A DNA stretch of 64,000 nucleotides. Origin: Ferrimonas senticii DSM 18821. Its GTDB lineage: Bacteria > Pseudomonadota > Gammaproteobacteria > Enterobacterales > Shewanellaceae. Location: assembly GCF_000422665.1 (NCBI RefSeq), contig NZ_AUGM01000008.1, positions 62,001 through 126,000 of the forward strand. The letters are read 5' to 3'. A program made the translations under genes and the position numbers. This document shows, one piece after another, positions 17,889-25,669 of this stretch (positions within the stretch are counted from its first letter, which is position 1; the number at the start of each line of letters is the position of its first letter). The notes beneath the pieces are model-generated. The model was not told the DNA's origin and made no database searches. It saw only the letters and a program-made list of their open reading frames with translations.

Positions 17889-18923
17889 TCAAGGGCTACT
17901 TCGCTTCAACATCGGAGTCTTGCTGAGAAGCTGAGAAATCGGCAGCAGATCCATGAACTGAGTAGAACGGATTGGATCAGTACCTTTCGGTGCATCAAAA
18001 TCATATGCTGAGTATTCAGATACCTCAGCTGCCATGATTTTATCGACTGAGAGATCAAATGGGTTTGAGTTTTCGGGTGACCATAAGCGGAACGTTTTTG
18101 ACATGTGAACAGGAGTTAGTGTTTCTGCACCGTCCAACAAAGCCAACTTCGTCGCTTCATAAAGAAACTCTTTCAGGAAACTAATTCGCCCAGCGCTGGA
18201 TGCGAATAGCGCATAGGTCGTATGTTGCTCTTCTAGTTTTGGCCGTGATGCAAAAGGCATGCACTGAGCCAGACCCATCAAAAATTTCACAAAATCAGCC
18301 GGATTATCGGATAACTTAAAATAAGGGATCATTCGGCGATTAACTAAACGACGTCCCCATTGTGGCTCGTCAGCAATCTTTGCAGCCCAAGGCATGCCAA
18401 CCAAAACAATAGGAATTTCGGCTTTTTCACTAATGAACTTCAATCGGTTTGCTATTCCCGCTCTGCTGGCCTCAGACTGAAACTCAAGGAGCTCATGAAA
18501 CTCATCAATAATAATCAATTCGGTGTGACACTTTGACAGCAGCCTGACCAGTGACTCGGTCAATGCCTGATCATTACCCTTGCTTCGCCTAGATGCGTTA
18601 AATGGTTGACCAAGATCTACATGAAGTTGGATGAGCGTCGAATCTAAATTAGCGTTGCTGGGGATCCGACTTAACAATATCGGGCGGTGTGAATACCCAC
18701 CGTTTTGCCTTTGCGGAACCAGCCGGACGTAATGTTTTATCAGTTCAGTTTTACCCGTTCCCGTATCGCCGGTTATCAACATACACTGCTGGGTTCCCCC
18801 TAGCTGCTTATTGAAGCGAAGTCGTTCAAAATCATCAAAGATTTGGGTGACAATAGGTGATTCAACGAAGCAGTTTTTAAACGCTTCGAGCCTTTGAATT
18901 TGCTCGTCGTCAAGAGGACTCAT
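17889..18923 (-). CDS. tnsC: TnsC, AAA+ ATPase of the transposon
   Basis: This 344-residue protein has a clear AAA+ core: Walker A GDTGTGKT (52-59), Walker B LIIIDE (136-141), sensor-like VLVGMPWA and an arginine-rich GRRLVNRRM. TnsC forms ATP-dependent filaments or rings on target DNA, reads TniQ and activates TnsA/TnsB. It overlaps the tnsB end by 14 bp, so the two are translationally linked. The C-terminal tail (last ~40 residues) is likely the part touching TnsA/TnsB. Confidence 0.93.
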   Translation of the reverse strand: MSPLDDEQIQRLEAFKNCFVESPIVTQIFDDFERLRFNKQLGGTQQCMLITGDTGTGKTELIKHYVRLVPQRQNGGYSHRPILLSRIPSNANLDSTLIQLHVDLGQPFNASRRSKGNDQALTESLVRLLSKCHTELIIIDEFHELLEFQSEASRAGIANRLKFISEKAEIPIVLVGMPWAAKIADEPQWGRRLVNRRMIPYFKLSDNPADFVKFLMGLAQCMPFASRPKLEEQHTTYALFASSAGRISFLKEFLYEATKLALLDGAETLTPVHMSKTFRLWSPENSNPFDLSVDKIMAAEVSEYSAYDFDAPKGTDPIRSTQFMDLLPISQLLSKTPMLKRSSP

Positions 18924-20811
18924 AAGGTTTTAACTCGGAAATCATTTCATCCCATCCGTCCTGGCTGGGTAACGCAGGTTTACTCTTTTCAACTGCGCTA
19001 GCAGGTGCAAACTCGCCATCAGATGACTTAGGAACGACTGTACCAGTACCGGCACTGGATACATTCTGCTGACGGGCTAGCTTTGCCGCCGGCTTCACTT
19101 TGCCGCTGCGTTTGCCCGCTTTTATCTCTTCTGCTTCTTGCTCAATACGCTGATGGAGCGCCATGCGCACTTGCGCGAGGCTCTCAAGATCCAACTGCTC
19201 TCTGATGAACTCCCTATGTAAGCGGCAATTCACTTTGTGTTGCTGCAAAGACAAGCCTTTGGTGTACCCCACAGGATCTACACAAGGCACAGCCAGATAG
19301 CCCTCCAATTGTTCCACGAACACGTGGATATAGGAGATGTCGTCAGGATTGGTTTTCACGCGTAGCGATGGTTGCTCACCACGGCCACGATTTACCGTAT
19401 GGTACTTTCGGTAGGCAGCAAACTCATCACTGTCATAGCGAAGATTATGGATATGGATGCCTCCACGACGGTGTTGGCGGTCATCGCTTTGCGCCAACAC
19501 AATTTCGAGCTTCTTTTGGTCATCATCAGACAATGGAAGCGGTGGTAGGCTCGTTACTGACTGCAGCCAAGAGTGATAGGGAATCCCATCAAATCGGCTA
19601 TCGGCATCCATATGGTACACATCAATGATCCAGCGATGGAAAACCTCAATGAAAGTACTAAACCGTATCACAGCATCTTTGGCTGGATTGTAGTCTTCTT
19701 TTTCCAGAATATTCGAGAAGGTCTTGCCCCGCATAGAGACGAGCAGCTCACGGTTTATCGTACCAAACATACGCTCCACCAAAGGTTTGAGCCAAGGTCG
19801 CTTTACCGGGTTGAACTGAATATCAGTAACCACCTCCAGACAAGCCTGCTCTAAGCTTTTGCTCCAGAACTCAGCACCATTATCCACAACCAACGTTTCA
19901 ATCTTACCGTGACACGGCCAATCGTTTTTCAGTTGAGGAAATCGTTTGCAAATCTCATCCTTCGGCCTCATCGCATTGAGCAACGCCATCTTTACGGAGT
20001 AATAAGATGGCTCTTTGTAACCGATGTGGAAGCCGACTATGCACTTGCTATGACTGTCGATGAGCAAGGTCAAGAACGCGCGGCCTAGCGGGATGTGAAG
20101 TTGGTCATCCAGCAGAATAATATCCAACGGTGTATGGTCGATCTCTACCCGCTCAAGTACTCTCGCCGGTGGAATGTGGCTACCGACGGCATCAAACTCC
20201 ACGTCAGCCTTGTACTTGCCATGCCGAGCCTTCATCACTTCATAGGGAGGAAGCCGATTGATTCGTTCATAAAAAGCCTGATGTGAAATTGGCTCAATTT
20301 TATCTCCGAGGGTATGCTGATTTTCAACCCATATTGAGTCTTTGTAAAATTGATAAACCGCCGCAACCGAGGGGCGCTGTGGGATCAGATAGCGCTCCAC
20401 TGCCTTATCAAAGATCTTCTGCTCACGAGAGCTGGTTCTCGATTTGGTATTGCCTTTATTTGCATGCTTCGGCACTAGAGCGAGAATCTCACAACCGGCT
20501 TGTTTATAAATTCGCCACCACGAGGCTAGCGTGCGCCAGCTCGGTGCTGGTCGCCTTACAGCCAGTTCCGCCTCAGCCAGCAATGGCTCAATGTTCTTTT
20601 GAGTCCATCCTCCCTTAAGGTTCTTTCGAAACCAAAGCACGTAGTCAGCGCGCCGATAAGTCTCATCTCGCACTGATTCGGGGTAGCTAGCGATATCACG
20701 TGGGATCAGTTCCGGCCCTTGGGGTGCTTGATCCCGCTCCTGAAGCGGCAATTCCGAAACAAACTCATCTTCAAAGCTTGGGAATACCGTGCCGCGTGTA
20801 TCAGCAGGCAT
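18910..20811 (-). CDS. tnsB: TnsB transposase (DDE integrase)
   Basis: This 633-residue Mu/Tn7-type transposase has N-terminal HTH domains (around GGWTQKNIEPLLAEAELAVRRPAPSWRTLASWWRIY as separate helices) and then the rve core with D225 (VEIDHTPLD), D310 (VVDNGAEFW) and E346 (LKPLVERMFG), 85 and 35 residues apart. A Mu-C-type domain follows (IHIHNLRYDS, with the Y-shaped beta-barrel signature). A basic C-terminal tail ends in PSQDGWDEMISEL, likely the TnsC contact. It binds the transposon ends and joins the 3' ends to target DNA. I choose ATG 20811, 2 bp after the tnsA stop; a TTG 12 bp upstream is less likely. Confidence 0.94.
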   Translation of the reverse strand: MPADTRGTVFPSFEDEFVSELPLQERDQAPQGPELIPRDIASYPESVRDETYRRADYVLWFRKNLKGGWTQKNIEPLLAEAELAVRRPAPSWRTLASWWRIYKQAGCEILALVPKHANKGNTKSRTSSREQKIFDKAVERYLIPQRPSVAAVYQFYKDSIWVENQHTLGDKIEPISHQAFYERINRLPPYEVMKARHGKYKADVEFDAVGSHIPPARVLERVEIDHTPLDIILLDDQLHIPLGRAFLTLLIDSHSKCIVGFHIGYKEPSYYSVKMALLNAMRPKDEICKRFPQLKNDWPCHGKIETLVVDNGAEFWSKSLEQACLEVVTDIQFNPVKRPWLKPLVERMFGTINRELLVSMRGKTFSNILEKEDYNPAKDAVIRFSTFIEVFHRWIIDVYHMDADSRFDGIPYHSWLQSVTSLPPLPLSDDDQKKLEIVLAQSDDRQHRRGGIHIHNLRYDSDEFAAYRKYHTVNRGRGEQPSLRVKTNPDDISYIHVFVEQLEGYLAVPCVDPVGYTKGLSLQQHKVNCRLHREFIREQLDLESLAQVRMALHQRIEQEAEEIKAGKRSGKVKPAAKLARQQNVSSAGTGTVVPKSSDGEFAPASAVEKSKPALPSQDGWDEMISELKPYESS

Positions 20812-20813
20812 GG

Positions 20814-21431
20814 CTAACACCAAACCTGAGTATCAAAACCCAGAGCACTATTGAGAAGATCAGTCGTTATCTGCCCTCCAGCCACCAACGACAGTGTTGT
20901 TGCTAGCACCGAGCCAGGTTCTTCACCACTTTCGCCAACGAGTTCAGCAACGCTGACCACCCCGATGCATTTAACAAGCTTGAGCAAGCGAAGGTGCAAG
21001 GGGGTCATGGCTTGAAAGCCCGAGTATCGATGCAACAATTTGAGATTGTTAAGGATTGGGTTTACGCAGATCTGCTTGTCTGTCACCAGAACTAGAGAGA
21101 TCCCCAACTCTTTTGCCTTTATCTGCTTCGCATGAAAACGGCTTCGAAAATCACTACGTAAGGTTCTGCGCTGGGGTTTTACTTCAATAAAACGACGTAC
21201 CCCGTTTTCTACTACTGCAAAATCGGGTGTGTAACCGCAGTCACGTCCATTAAACGCATAGAAAAATCCTTCGGGCTGGGCTTCAAAATATTCAACGACA
21301 GGAGAGTATTCAAAATGAAAGCAGGCATCGAATTCGAGTGACGATTCGACCGTCAGTACGCTGTTCGTTTTAGGGCTGGCGAAACGAAAGAGGTTTTTGA
21401 CCCGAGAGTGGCCGAGATTGCGTCGATACAT
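20814..21431 (-). CDS. tnsA: TnsA endonuclease (5'-strand cleavage)
   Basis: This 205-residue protein has the TnsA restriction-endonuclease fold: E33 in SSLEFD, D70 in GYTPDF and E83-x-K85 in FIEVKP, followed by RFHAKQIKAKELGI and a helical C-terminal domain. TnsA cuts the 5' strands so that the element moves by cut-and-paste. The ATG at 21431 has GAGG nine bases upstream; an earlier TTG (21446) lies inside the promoter palindrome and is rejected. As in Tn7, tnsA lies at the right end and reads inward. ffs is transcribed in the same direction just outside the element. Confidence 0.93.
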   Translation of the reverse strand: MYRRNLGHSRVKNLFRFASPKTNSVLTVESSLEFDACFHFEYSPVVEYFEAQPEGFFYAFNGRDCGYTPDFAVVENGVRRFIEVKPQRRTLRSDFRSRFHAKQIKAKELGISLVLVTDKQICVNPILNNLKLLHRYSGFQAMTPLHLRLLKLVKCIGVVSVAELVGESGEEPGSVLATTLSLVAGGQITTDLLNSALGFDTQVWC

Positions 21432-21445
21432 CTGCTGACGCCTCA

Positions 21446-21462
21446 ATGTAGTTTTACTACAT
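21446..21462. promoter_or_regulatory. Palindrome in the tnsA promoter region
   Basis: ATGTAGT and ACTACAT are separated by TTT, located 15 bp upstream of the tnsA ATG and 13 bp inside the innermost TnsB site. It differs from the CTAAG operators, so another regulator, or the RNA structure of the leader, would be involved. Function is inferred from position only. Confidence 0.5.
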
Positions 21463-21474
21463 CAAAACTTAGTC

Positions 21475-21543
21475 TATGCAGACTTATGCCACAAGTTATG
21501 CAGGGTTTTGCTTGAAGTATGCAGACTTATGCTTGAAGCGACA
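21475..21543 (-). repeat. Right end of the transposon: three tandem TnsB-type sites and terminus
   Basis: Three 21-bp direct repeats lie almost without gaps at 21475-21495, 21497-21517 and 21518-21538, all starting TATGCA; two of them begin TATGCAGACTTATGC. The terminal bases read TGTCG on the minus strand, ending at 21543. Repeated 20-bp TnsB sites and a TGT terminus are diagnostic of Tn7-like ends. AATTT at 21544-21548 is the putative target duplication. Confidence 0.88.
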
Positions 21544-21560
21544 AATTTTTATGAAGATTT

Positions 21561-21666
21561 GGGTGGCACCCCAGCCACATCCCGGCACACACGTCCTCCG
21601 CGGTGGCTGCTCCCTTCCGGGCCTGACCAGGTACACGAATTAGCGTTGCGAGAGGACCGGGGCACC
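21561..21666 (-). ncRNA. ffs: 4.5S RNA of the signal recognition particle
   Basis: The minus strand starts GGTGCCCCGG and ends CTGGGGTGCCACCC, which pair to close the long hairpin. The middle holds the conserved SRP S-domain features: GGTCAGGCCCGGAAGGGAGC (the GGAA tetraloop and Ffh-binding internal loop), CAACGCTA and GCCGGGATG. The RNA binds Ffh in co-translational targeting of membrane proteins. It is complete: the transposon ends 17 bp beyond its 3' end. No clear hairpin terminator is left between ffs and the element. Confidence 0.95.
21593..21624 (-). other. Attachment-site protospacer in ffs recognised by the homing guide
   Basis: This stretch aligns without gaps with spacer 2 of the array (25 of 32 identical). 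Mismatches in guide numbering are at 6, 7, 12, 13, 24, 27 and 30. The 5' flanking dinucleotide on the minus strand is TC in the PAM position. From its PAM-distal edge to the transposon terminus there are 49 bp, within the 48-50 bp known for I-F3 insertion. Confidence 0.9.
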
Positions 21667-21698
21667 ATAGAAAGGTGCGCTCGGACAAGCGCAGACGC

Positions 21699-21727
21699 AT
21701 TATGACTACAGCCCTGCCGCCATGCAA
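21699..21727 (-). promoter_or_regulatory. Promoter of ffs
   Basis: On the minus strand TTGCAT and CATAAT are 17 bp apart. Start of transcription would fall near 21692, about 25 bases before the mature 5' end, which fits the short leader that RNase P removes from 4.5S precursor RNA in enterobacteria. Confidence 0.65.
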
Positions 21728-21882
21728 TACCTTGGCGATCGTTCGCACAGGAATTACCCAATCACGCCAATCAAGCCGGAGGCGACACATTTGTTGTAAA
21801 GCCGCTGCACCAGCGCTTCTACCGCTGTCGTTAGCTATCAAAGTGTCATTACCGGCACCGAACCGCTAGAGGAGCACACCCA

Positions 21883-22203
21883 ATGAGAAAAGCTTACCCG
21901 TTCATTATCGCTTGCTTGCTCGCTATTGCTGTACCGAGCCTTGCTGCCACCGCCAATGTCGCTACCACAGCCAGTACCAAAAAAATCGAGCAGACGGCGA
22001 AGGCGTTGGCCAAAATCAACGTCAATACCGCCAGCGCATCGCAATTGGCTGCTGGTCTCAAGGGCATTGGTGAAAAGAAGGCGCAAGCGATCATCGACTA
22101 CCGCCAAAAGCACGGCAAATTCACTAACATCAACGGCCTGACTAAAGTCAAAGGCATCGGTGCTTCGCTGATCGCCTCAAACTATCACCTTATTGAGTTG
22201 TAA
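21883..22203 (+). CDS. ComEA-like helix-hairpin-helix DNA-binding protein
   Basis: This 106-residue exported protein has a signal peptide (RKAYPFIIACLLAIAVPSLAA) and a C-terminal ComEA domain with two HhH motifs (INVNTASASQLAAGLKGIG and LTKVKGIGASLI). Family members bind double-stranded DNA in the periplasm; in naturally competent bacteria they pull in DNA, while in others the role is unclear. The ATG has AGAGGAG nine bases upstream. It stands alone between ffs and galU. Confidence 0.88.
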   Translation: MRKAYPFIIACLLAIAVPSLAATANVATTASTKKIEQTAKALAKINVNTASASQLAAGLKGIGEKKAQAIIDYRQKHGKFTNINGLTKVKGIGASLIASNYHLIEL

Positions 22204-22222
22204 GTGTTTTACTTCATCTTTT

Positions 22223-22241
22223 GGGGACGCAATACGTCCCC
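22223..22241 (+). terminator. Hairpin after the ComEA-like gene
   Basis: GGGGACG and CGTCCCC around CAATA, followed by a short TTCT. The weak T run makes termination efficiency uncertain. Confidence 0.5.
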
Positions 22242-22312
22242 TTCTACCACCTTAATCGATCCCAGCAACTACACTTCGTTTCTGCACTGTCGTTAACGTT
22301 TCAGGAGCAAGG

Positions 22313-23263
22313 ATGCCCACAACTAGCACAACAGCCATCACCAAGGCGGTTATCCCTGTCGCCGGCCTAGGCACCCGCATGTTACCCGCCACCAAAGCGA
22401 TCCCTAAAGAGATGCTACCGGTAGTTGATAAACCGCTGATCCAACATGTGGTGGCAGAGACTATCGCCGCTGGCATCAAAGAGATTGTGTTGGTGACTCA
22501 CTCCAGCAAAAACGCCATTGAAAACCACTTTGATACCTCGTTTGAATTAGAAACCACGCTTGAGCAACGGGTCAAACGGCAGCAATTGCAGGAGATAAAA
22601 TCGGTCTGCCCTGACGACGTCACCATCATCAGTGTCCGCCAGCCGGAAGCCAAAGGGCTTGGTGATGCGGTGCTGTGCGCTCGCCCAGTGGTTGGCGATA
22701 ACCCTTTTGTGGTGGTACTTCCAGATGTGTTGATCGACAAATACCAGTGCAACCCAAGCCAAGATAACTTAGCGAAGATGGTGAAAAACTTTGCCGAAAA
22801 CGGCTGTGGTCAAGTGATGGTGGAACCGGTACCAAAGGCGCAGATCAGCAACTACGGCATCGTCGATGTCGACGGCGTTAAGCTTGCCAGCGGCGAACAC
22901 ACCTTGATGCATGGCCTAATCGAAAAGCCAACTATCAAACAAGCACCTTCGGATCTGGCAATTGTTGGTCGCTACGTATTGCCCGCAGCCATCTGGCCGC
23001 TGCTGGCCAGCACCGAAGAGGGGGCTGGCAATGAAATCCAACTGACTGATGCCATTGCCAAACTATTGCAGCTACAACCGCTGCACGCGTTCGCCATTCA
23101 AGGGCGCAGTCACGACTGCGGCGACAAAGTCGGCTACATGCGCGCCTGCCTCGACTACGCCCTGCACCATCCGGAGTTTGGCCCTGCGTTGGCAGAGTAC
23201 ATTCAACAGAAGAACATCGACCAGTTTTGCCCCGCGCCAGCCATCGAACTGGCCTCGATCTAA
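22313..23263 (+). CDS. galU: UTP-glucose-1-phosphate uridylyltransferase
   Basis: GalU makes UDP-glucose from UTP and glucose 1-phosphate for envelope polysaccharides. The 316-residue protein has the nucleotide-binding signature [21 protein letters not shown] near the N-terminus, VLPDVLID for the metal/UTP site and LIEKP, all typical. The ATG is at 22313 with AGGAGCAAGG just upstream. Its neighbours mak and glmM also feed sugar-phosphate pools, though they are on the other strand. Confidence 0.95.
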   Translation: MPTTSTTAITKAVIPVAGLGTRMLPATKAIPKEMLPVVDKPLIQHVVAETIAAGIKEIVLVTHSSKNAIENHFDTSFELETTLEQRVKRQQLQEIKSVCPDDVTIISVRQPEAKGLGDAVLCARPVVGDNPFVVVLPDVLIDKYQCNPSQDNLAKMVKNFAENGCGQVMVEPVPKAQISNYGIVDVDGVKLASGEHTLMHGLIEKPTIKQAPSDLAIVGRYVLPAAIWPLLASTEEGAGNEIQLTDAIAKLLQLQPLHAFAIQGRSHDCGDKVGYMRACLDYALHHPEFGPALAEYIQQKNIDQFCPAPAIELASI

Positions 23264-23322
23264 TTCGGTGACGCCGTCGTAACATTGATTACTGCGCCGA
23301 GGCGTTGGTTTGTTGGAGTCCC

Positions 23323-23967
23323 ATGCCACTATCAAGCACATCACACCTTTATGTCAGCCCATTTAGCCGTCGTAACTGCCTGACTTTGATGGTTGCGGGC
23401 GGCAGCAGTCTACTCGCCGCGTGGGGATGCTATCTGTTGTGGCAAAATAAGGTGGTCGCTCTAGGGCTGCTGTTTGCAGCGATATTGGCGCTGGTACTGG
23501 GGCTGAGTAAATGGATAACCCCGGCGGTGTCGATGACCATCAGCCGCCGCGGCCTAAGTTACCATCACCGGCGCGGTACCTTGCGGCTTTGCTGGCAACG
23601 CTGCCAACGACTCGACCAAGTCCGTCATCAGGGTGATGATTTGGCCTTTATCGGTATTCGCCTACGCCAACCTGAGCGGCCGCTGACAGGCCTAACCCCA
23701 CGCTTGGCGCTGGCGCTATTTTGCGAGCAGCGGCCGCTGACGATACTGGCCAGTGGGGGCCAAACCAACAACGCCATGCTGTTGGTTGAAAGCAGCAGTC
23801 ACGGCGGTGTGTTAGCGGCATTTAGCAAACAGCGACGGCTGTTGCGACAGCAACTGGGTTATGATCTGCTGCTGCCGCACGGCAGTTTCGACCGCTCCCC
23901 TGATGCGATGCTTGAGCTGCTCAAGCACCATTGGCAACAAGCTCATGGCACTGCCCCTAGCCCTTGA
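23323..23967 (+). CDS. DUF2982-type small membrane protein
   Basis: This 214-residue protein has two N-terminal membrane helices (about 23-70: LTLMVAGGSSLLAAWGCYLL and VVALGLLFAAILALVLGL) and a cytoplasmic tail resembling a PH-like domain (ISRRGLSYHHRRGTLRLCW). The layout fits DUF2982 proteins of Shewanella and Vibrio, whose function is unknown. I choose ATG 23323 because GGAG stands five bases upstream; a TTG 18 bp earlier is open but lacks a site. It converges on, and overlaps by 11 bp, the ElyC-like gene. Confidence 0.7.
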   Translation: MPLSSTSHLYVSPFSRRNCLTLMVAGGSSLLAAWGCYLLWQNKVVALGLLFAAILALVLGLSKWITPAVSMTISRRGLSYHHRRGTLRLCWQRCQRLDQVRHQGDDLAFIGIRLRQPERPLTGLTPRLALALFCEQRPLTILASGGQTNNAMLLVESSSHGGVLAAFSKQRRLLRQQLGYDLLLPHGSFDRSPDAMLELLKHHWQQAHGTAPSP

Positions 23968-24688
23968 TCGCTAACCACAACAAGCCGATGTATTCGTGCA
24001 GCACCCGCTGACTGGTCCACAGGTTTTGCGCACTCAGATACCAACTGCGCGTTGGCGTCGCGATAAAATCCGCTGGAGCCGCAATCGGCGTAAGACCCGC
24101 TAGGCGGTAGCTGAGCATCGACCGATGCATATGAGTCGCCGAGGTCACCAGAGCCAGAGGTCGATCCCCCACCAGTGCCAAGGTGGCGGCAGCCTCCTCT
24201 TGGGTGTCTTTGGCCTTGGGGAAATAGACGATTCGCTGCGCTGGCACACCGAAACGCCGCGCTGCCTCGTGCATCACCTCGGCATGGGGACGACCGTCTT
24301 CGCCGCTGTAGCCTGAGACAATCAAGGTTGCCTGTGGGTTAATCTGCAGCAACCGCAATCCCTCTAGCAAGCGACCACGAGCCACCGCCGACAGTTGTTG
24401 TTCAATCGGCCGCTCTGGATCGCTGTGATGGCCGCTACCCAATACCGCGACAAATTCAACCCGCTGTCCTTGATAAACCGGATAACGCTGTTCTAGCGAA
24501 TTGGCCAACCATACGGTCACCGGCGAGAACGACAACAGCGTCAGATAGACAGGTCCCAACAGCAGCAGTGCTTGCCCCAAGCGCCGCCAGCGGCGCATCA
24601 ACAACCATCCCAGTGCCATCAACAACAGCGCCGAGGGCAACGGCAGCAGTAACGCACTGATCCCTTTTTTAAGCCAAAACCCTAGCAC
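23957..24688 (-). CDS. ElyC/SanA/YdcF-family envelope protein (DUF218)
   Basis: The protein has two N-terminal membrane helices (about 8-60) followed by a periplasmic DUF218 domain: FVAVLGSGHHSD, LLEGLRLLQINPQATLIVSGYSG, AQRIVYFPKAKDTQEEA and LALVTSATHMHRSM. This order and length (243 residues) match ElyC, which acts in peptidoglycan and lipid-carrier homeostasis. The start is taken as GTG 24688, which has GGGAGG four bases upstream and overlaps the end of mak by 7 bp, suggesting coupled translation. A TTG at 24706 is possible. Confidence 0.8.
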   Translation of the reverse strand: MLGFWLKKGISALLLPLPSALLLMALGWLLMRRWRRLGQALLLLGPVYLTLLSFSPVTVWLANSLEQRYPVYQGQRVEFVAVLGSGHHSDPERPIEQQLSAVARGRLLEGLRLLQINPQATLIVSGYSGEDGRPHAEVMHEAARRFGVPAQRIVYFPKAKDTQEEAAATLALVGDRPLALVTSATHMHRSMLSYRLAGLTPIAAPADFIATPTRSWYLSAQNLWTSQRVLHEYIGLLWLAIKG

Positions 24689-25596
24689 TGTGCCTCCCAC
24701 AACCAAGCGGCGCCGCGCACCCCAGAGCTGTCACCATGATGATTTTTAACTATCTGAGTAATGCACTCTTGGCCGACCACTCGGCTGGCTAACTCATTAT
24801 TTAATTGCGGGTAGAGCCAATCGAGATTGGATAGGCCGCCGCCAAGAACAATGACATCAGGATCGAGCAGATTGACCACGTGCGCTAAGGCATTGCCAAG
24901 GTAATGACTTAGTTGCTGGCGCGCTCTAAGTGCTGCCACCTCGCCTTGCTCGGCGCGCTGTTCAATCTGCTGGGCAGTTACCGTCTCACCGGTTAGCTGT
25001 TGGTACAAGCGCTGATAGCCGCTGCCGGAGACGTACTGTTCAATGCAGCCATGGCGACCACAAAAGCACTCGGGCCCCGGAAACTCACTGGCCTCTAGCC
25101 ACGGCATTGGATTGTGGCCCCACTCTCCTGCGAGGCCATTGGCGCCAACTAAATCGCCACCATTAACCACAATACCAGCGCCACAGCCGGTACCGATGAT
25201 CGCCGCAAACACCACTTGATGACCTTTACCGGCGCCATCAGTCGCTTCCGATAGCGCAAAGCAGTTGGCGTCATTAGCAAGACGCACCGGCAGACCGCAA
25301 GCAGCGCTTAGATCCCCCGCCAAATTTTGGCCGTTAAGACACTGGGAGTTGGCATTTTTAACGTAGCCAGTCTGCTTGGATAACACCCCGGGAATGCCGA
25401 CACCAACGCCGCGAATGGTAGTGCCTAAAGCCGAGCAATGTTCACCAGCTAAAGCAATCAAAGTCGCCATGGTAGCGACGGTGCCTTGATAATCCCCTTT
25501 CGGCGTCGGCAAGCGCTGGCGCCACAATTGTACCCCCTGATTATCAATCACAATCGCTTCAATTTTGGTGCCACCGAGATCGATTCCGACTCGCAT
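24682..25596 (-). CDS. mak: Fructokinase/ROK-family sugar kinase
   Basis: This 304-residue ROK kinase has ATP-binding MRVGIDLGGTKIEA, a catalytic LANDANCFALSEA, IGTGCGAGIVVNG, a zinc-binding region (GHNPMPW with CFCGRHGCIE) and VLGGGLSN. Its closest well-known match in overall reading is E. coli Mak (YajF), which phosphorylates fructose at O6. NagK is a less likely alternative. It lies 73 bp downstream of glmM but behind a strong terminator, so it is probably transcribed separately with the ElyC-like gene. Confidence 0.88.
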   Translation of the reverse strand: MRVGIDLGGTKIEAIVIDNQGVQLWRQRLPTPKGDYQGTVATMATLIALAGEHCSALGTTIRGVGVGIPGVLSKQTGYVKNANSQCLNGQNLAGDLSAACGLPVRLANDANCFALSEATDGAGKGHQVVFAAIIGTGCGAGIVVNGGDLVGANGLAGEWGHNPMPWLEASEFPGPECFCGRHGCIEQYVSGSGYQRLYQQLTGETVTAQQIEQRAEQGEVAALRARQQLSHYLGNALAHVVNLLDPDVIVLGGGLSNLDWLYPQLNNELASRVVGQECITQIVKNHHGDSSGVRGAAWLWEAQC

Positions 25597-25621
25597 GCTA
25601 TTTCCTTATTGTCGGTGCAAA

Positions 25622-25647
25622 AACGGGAGAGGTTGCCCTCTCCCGTT
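25622..25647 (-). terminator. Terminator of glmM
   Basis: An 11-bp stem (AACGGGAGAGG with CCTCTCCCGTT), a TTGC loop and T5 on the minus strand, 22 bp after the glmM stop. Confidence 0.85.
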
Positions 25648-25669
25648 GTTATTCATTTTGCGGTGGCGC

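Larger units (their letters stand above)
1..21543 (-). mobile_element. Tn7-like CRISPR-associated transposon, type I-F3, at ffs (right end in window, left end not seen)
   Basis: The element is bounded on the right at 21543 by the inverted form of a TGT terminus with three tandem TnsB-type sites. It carries tnsA, tnsB, tnsC, xre, tniQ, cas8f/5f, cas7f, cas6f and a short array, all on the minus strand, reading inward from this end. It lacks adaptation (cas1) and interference (cas2-cas3) genes, as is known for I-F3 transposons, where Cascade only guides transposition. The terminal base is 49 bp from the ffs protospacer matched by its own guide, and AATTT at 21544-21548 is the expected 5-bp target duplication. 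No second end with matching TnsB sites is found between the RHS gene and the array, so the true left end is presumed outside the window; how far the element extends left is inference. Confidence 0.9.

Noticed and set aside
21508-21841. Protein frames on both strands around 21508-21841
   Set aside because: They overlap the ffs RNA gene and its promoter; the RNA structure accounts for the conservation.
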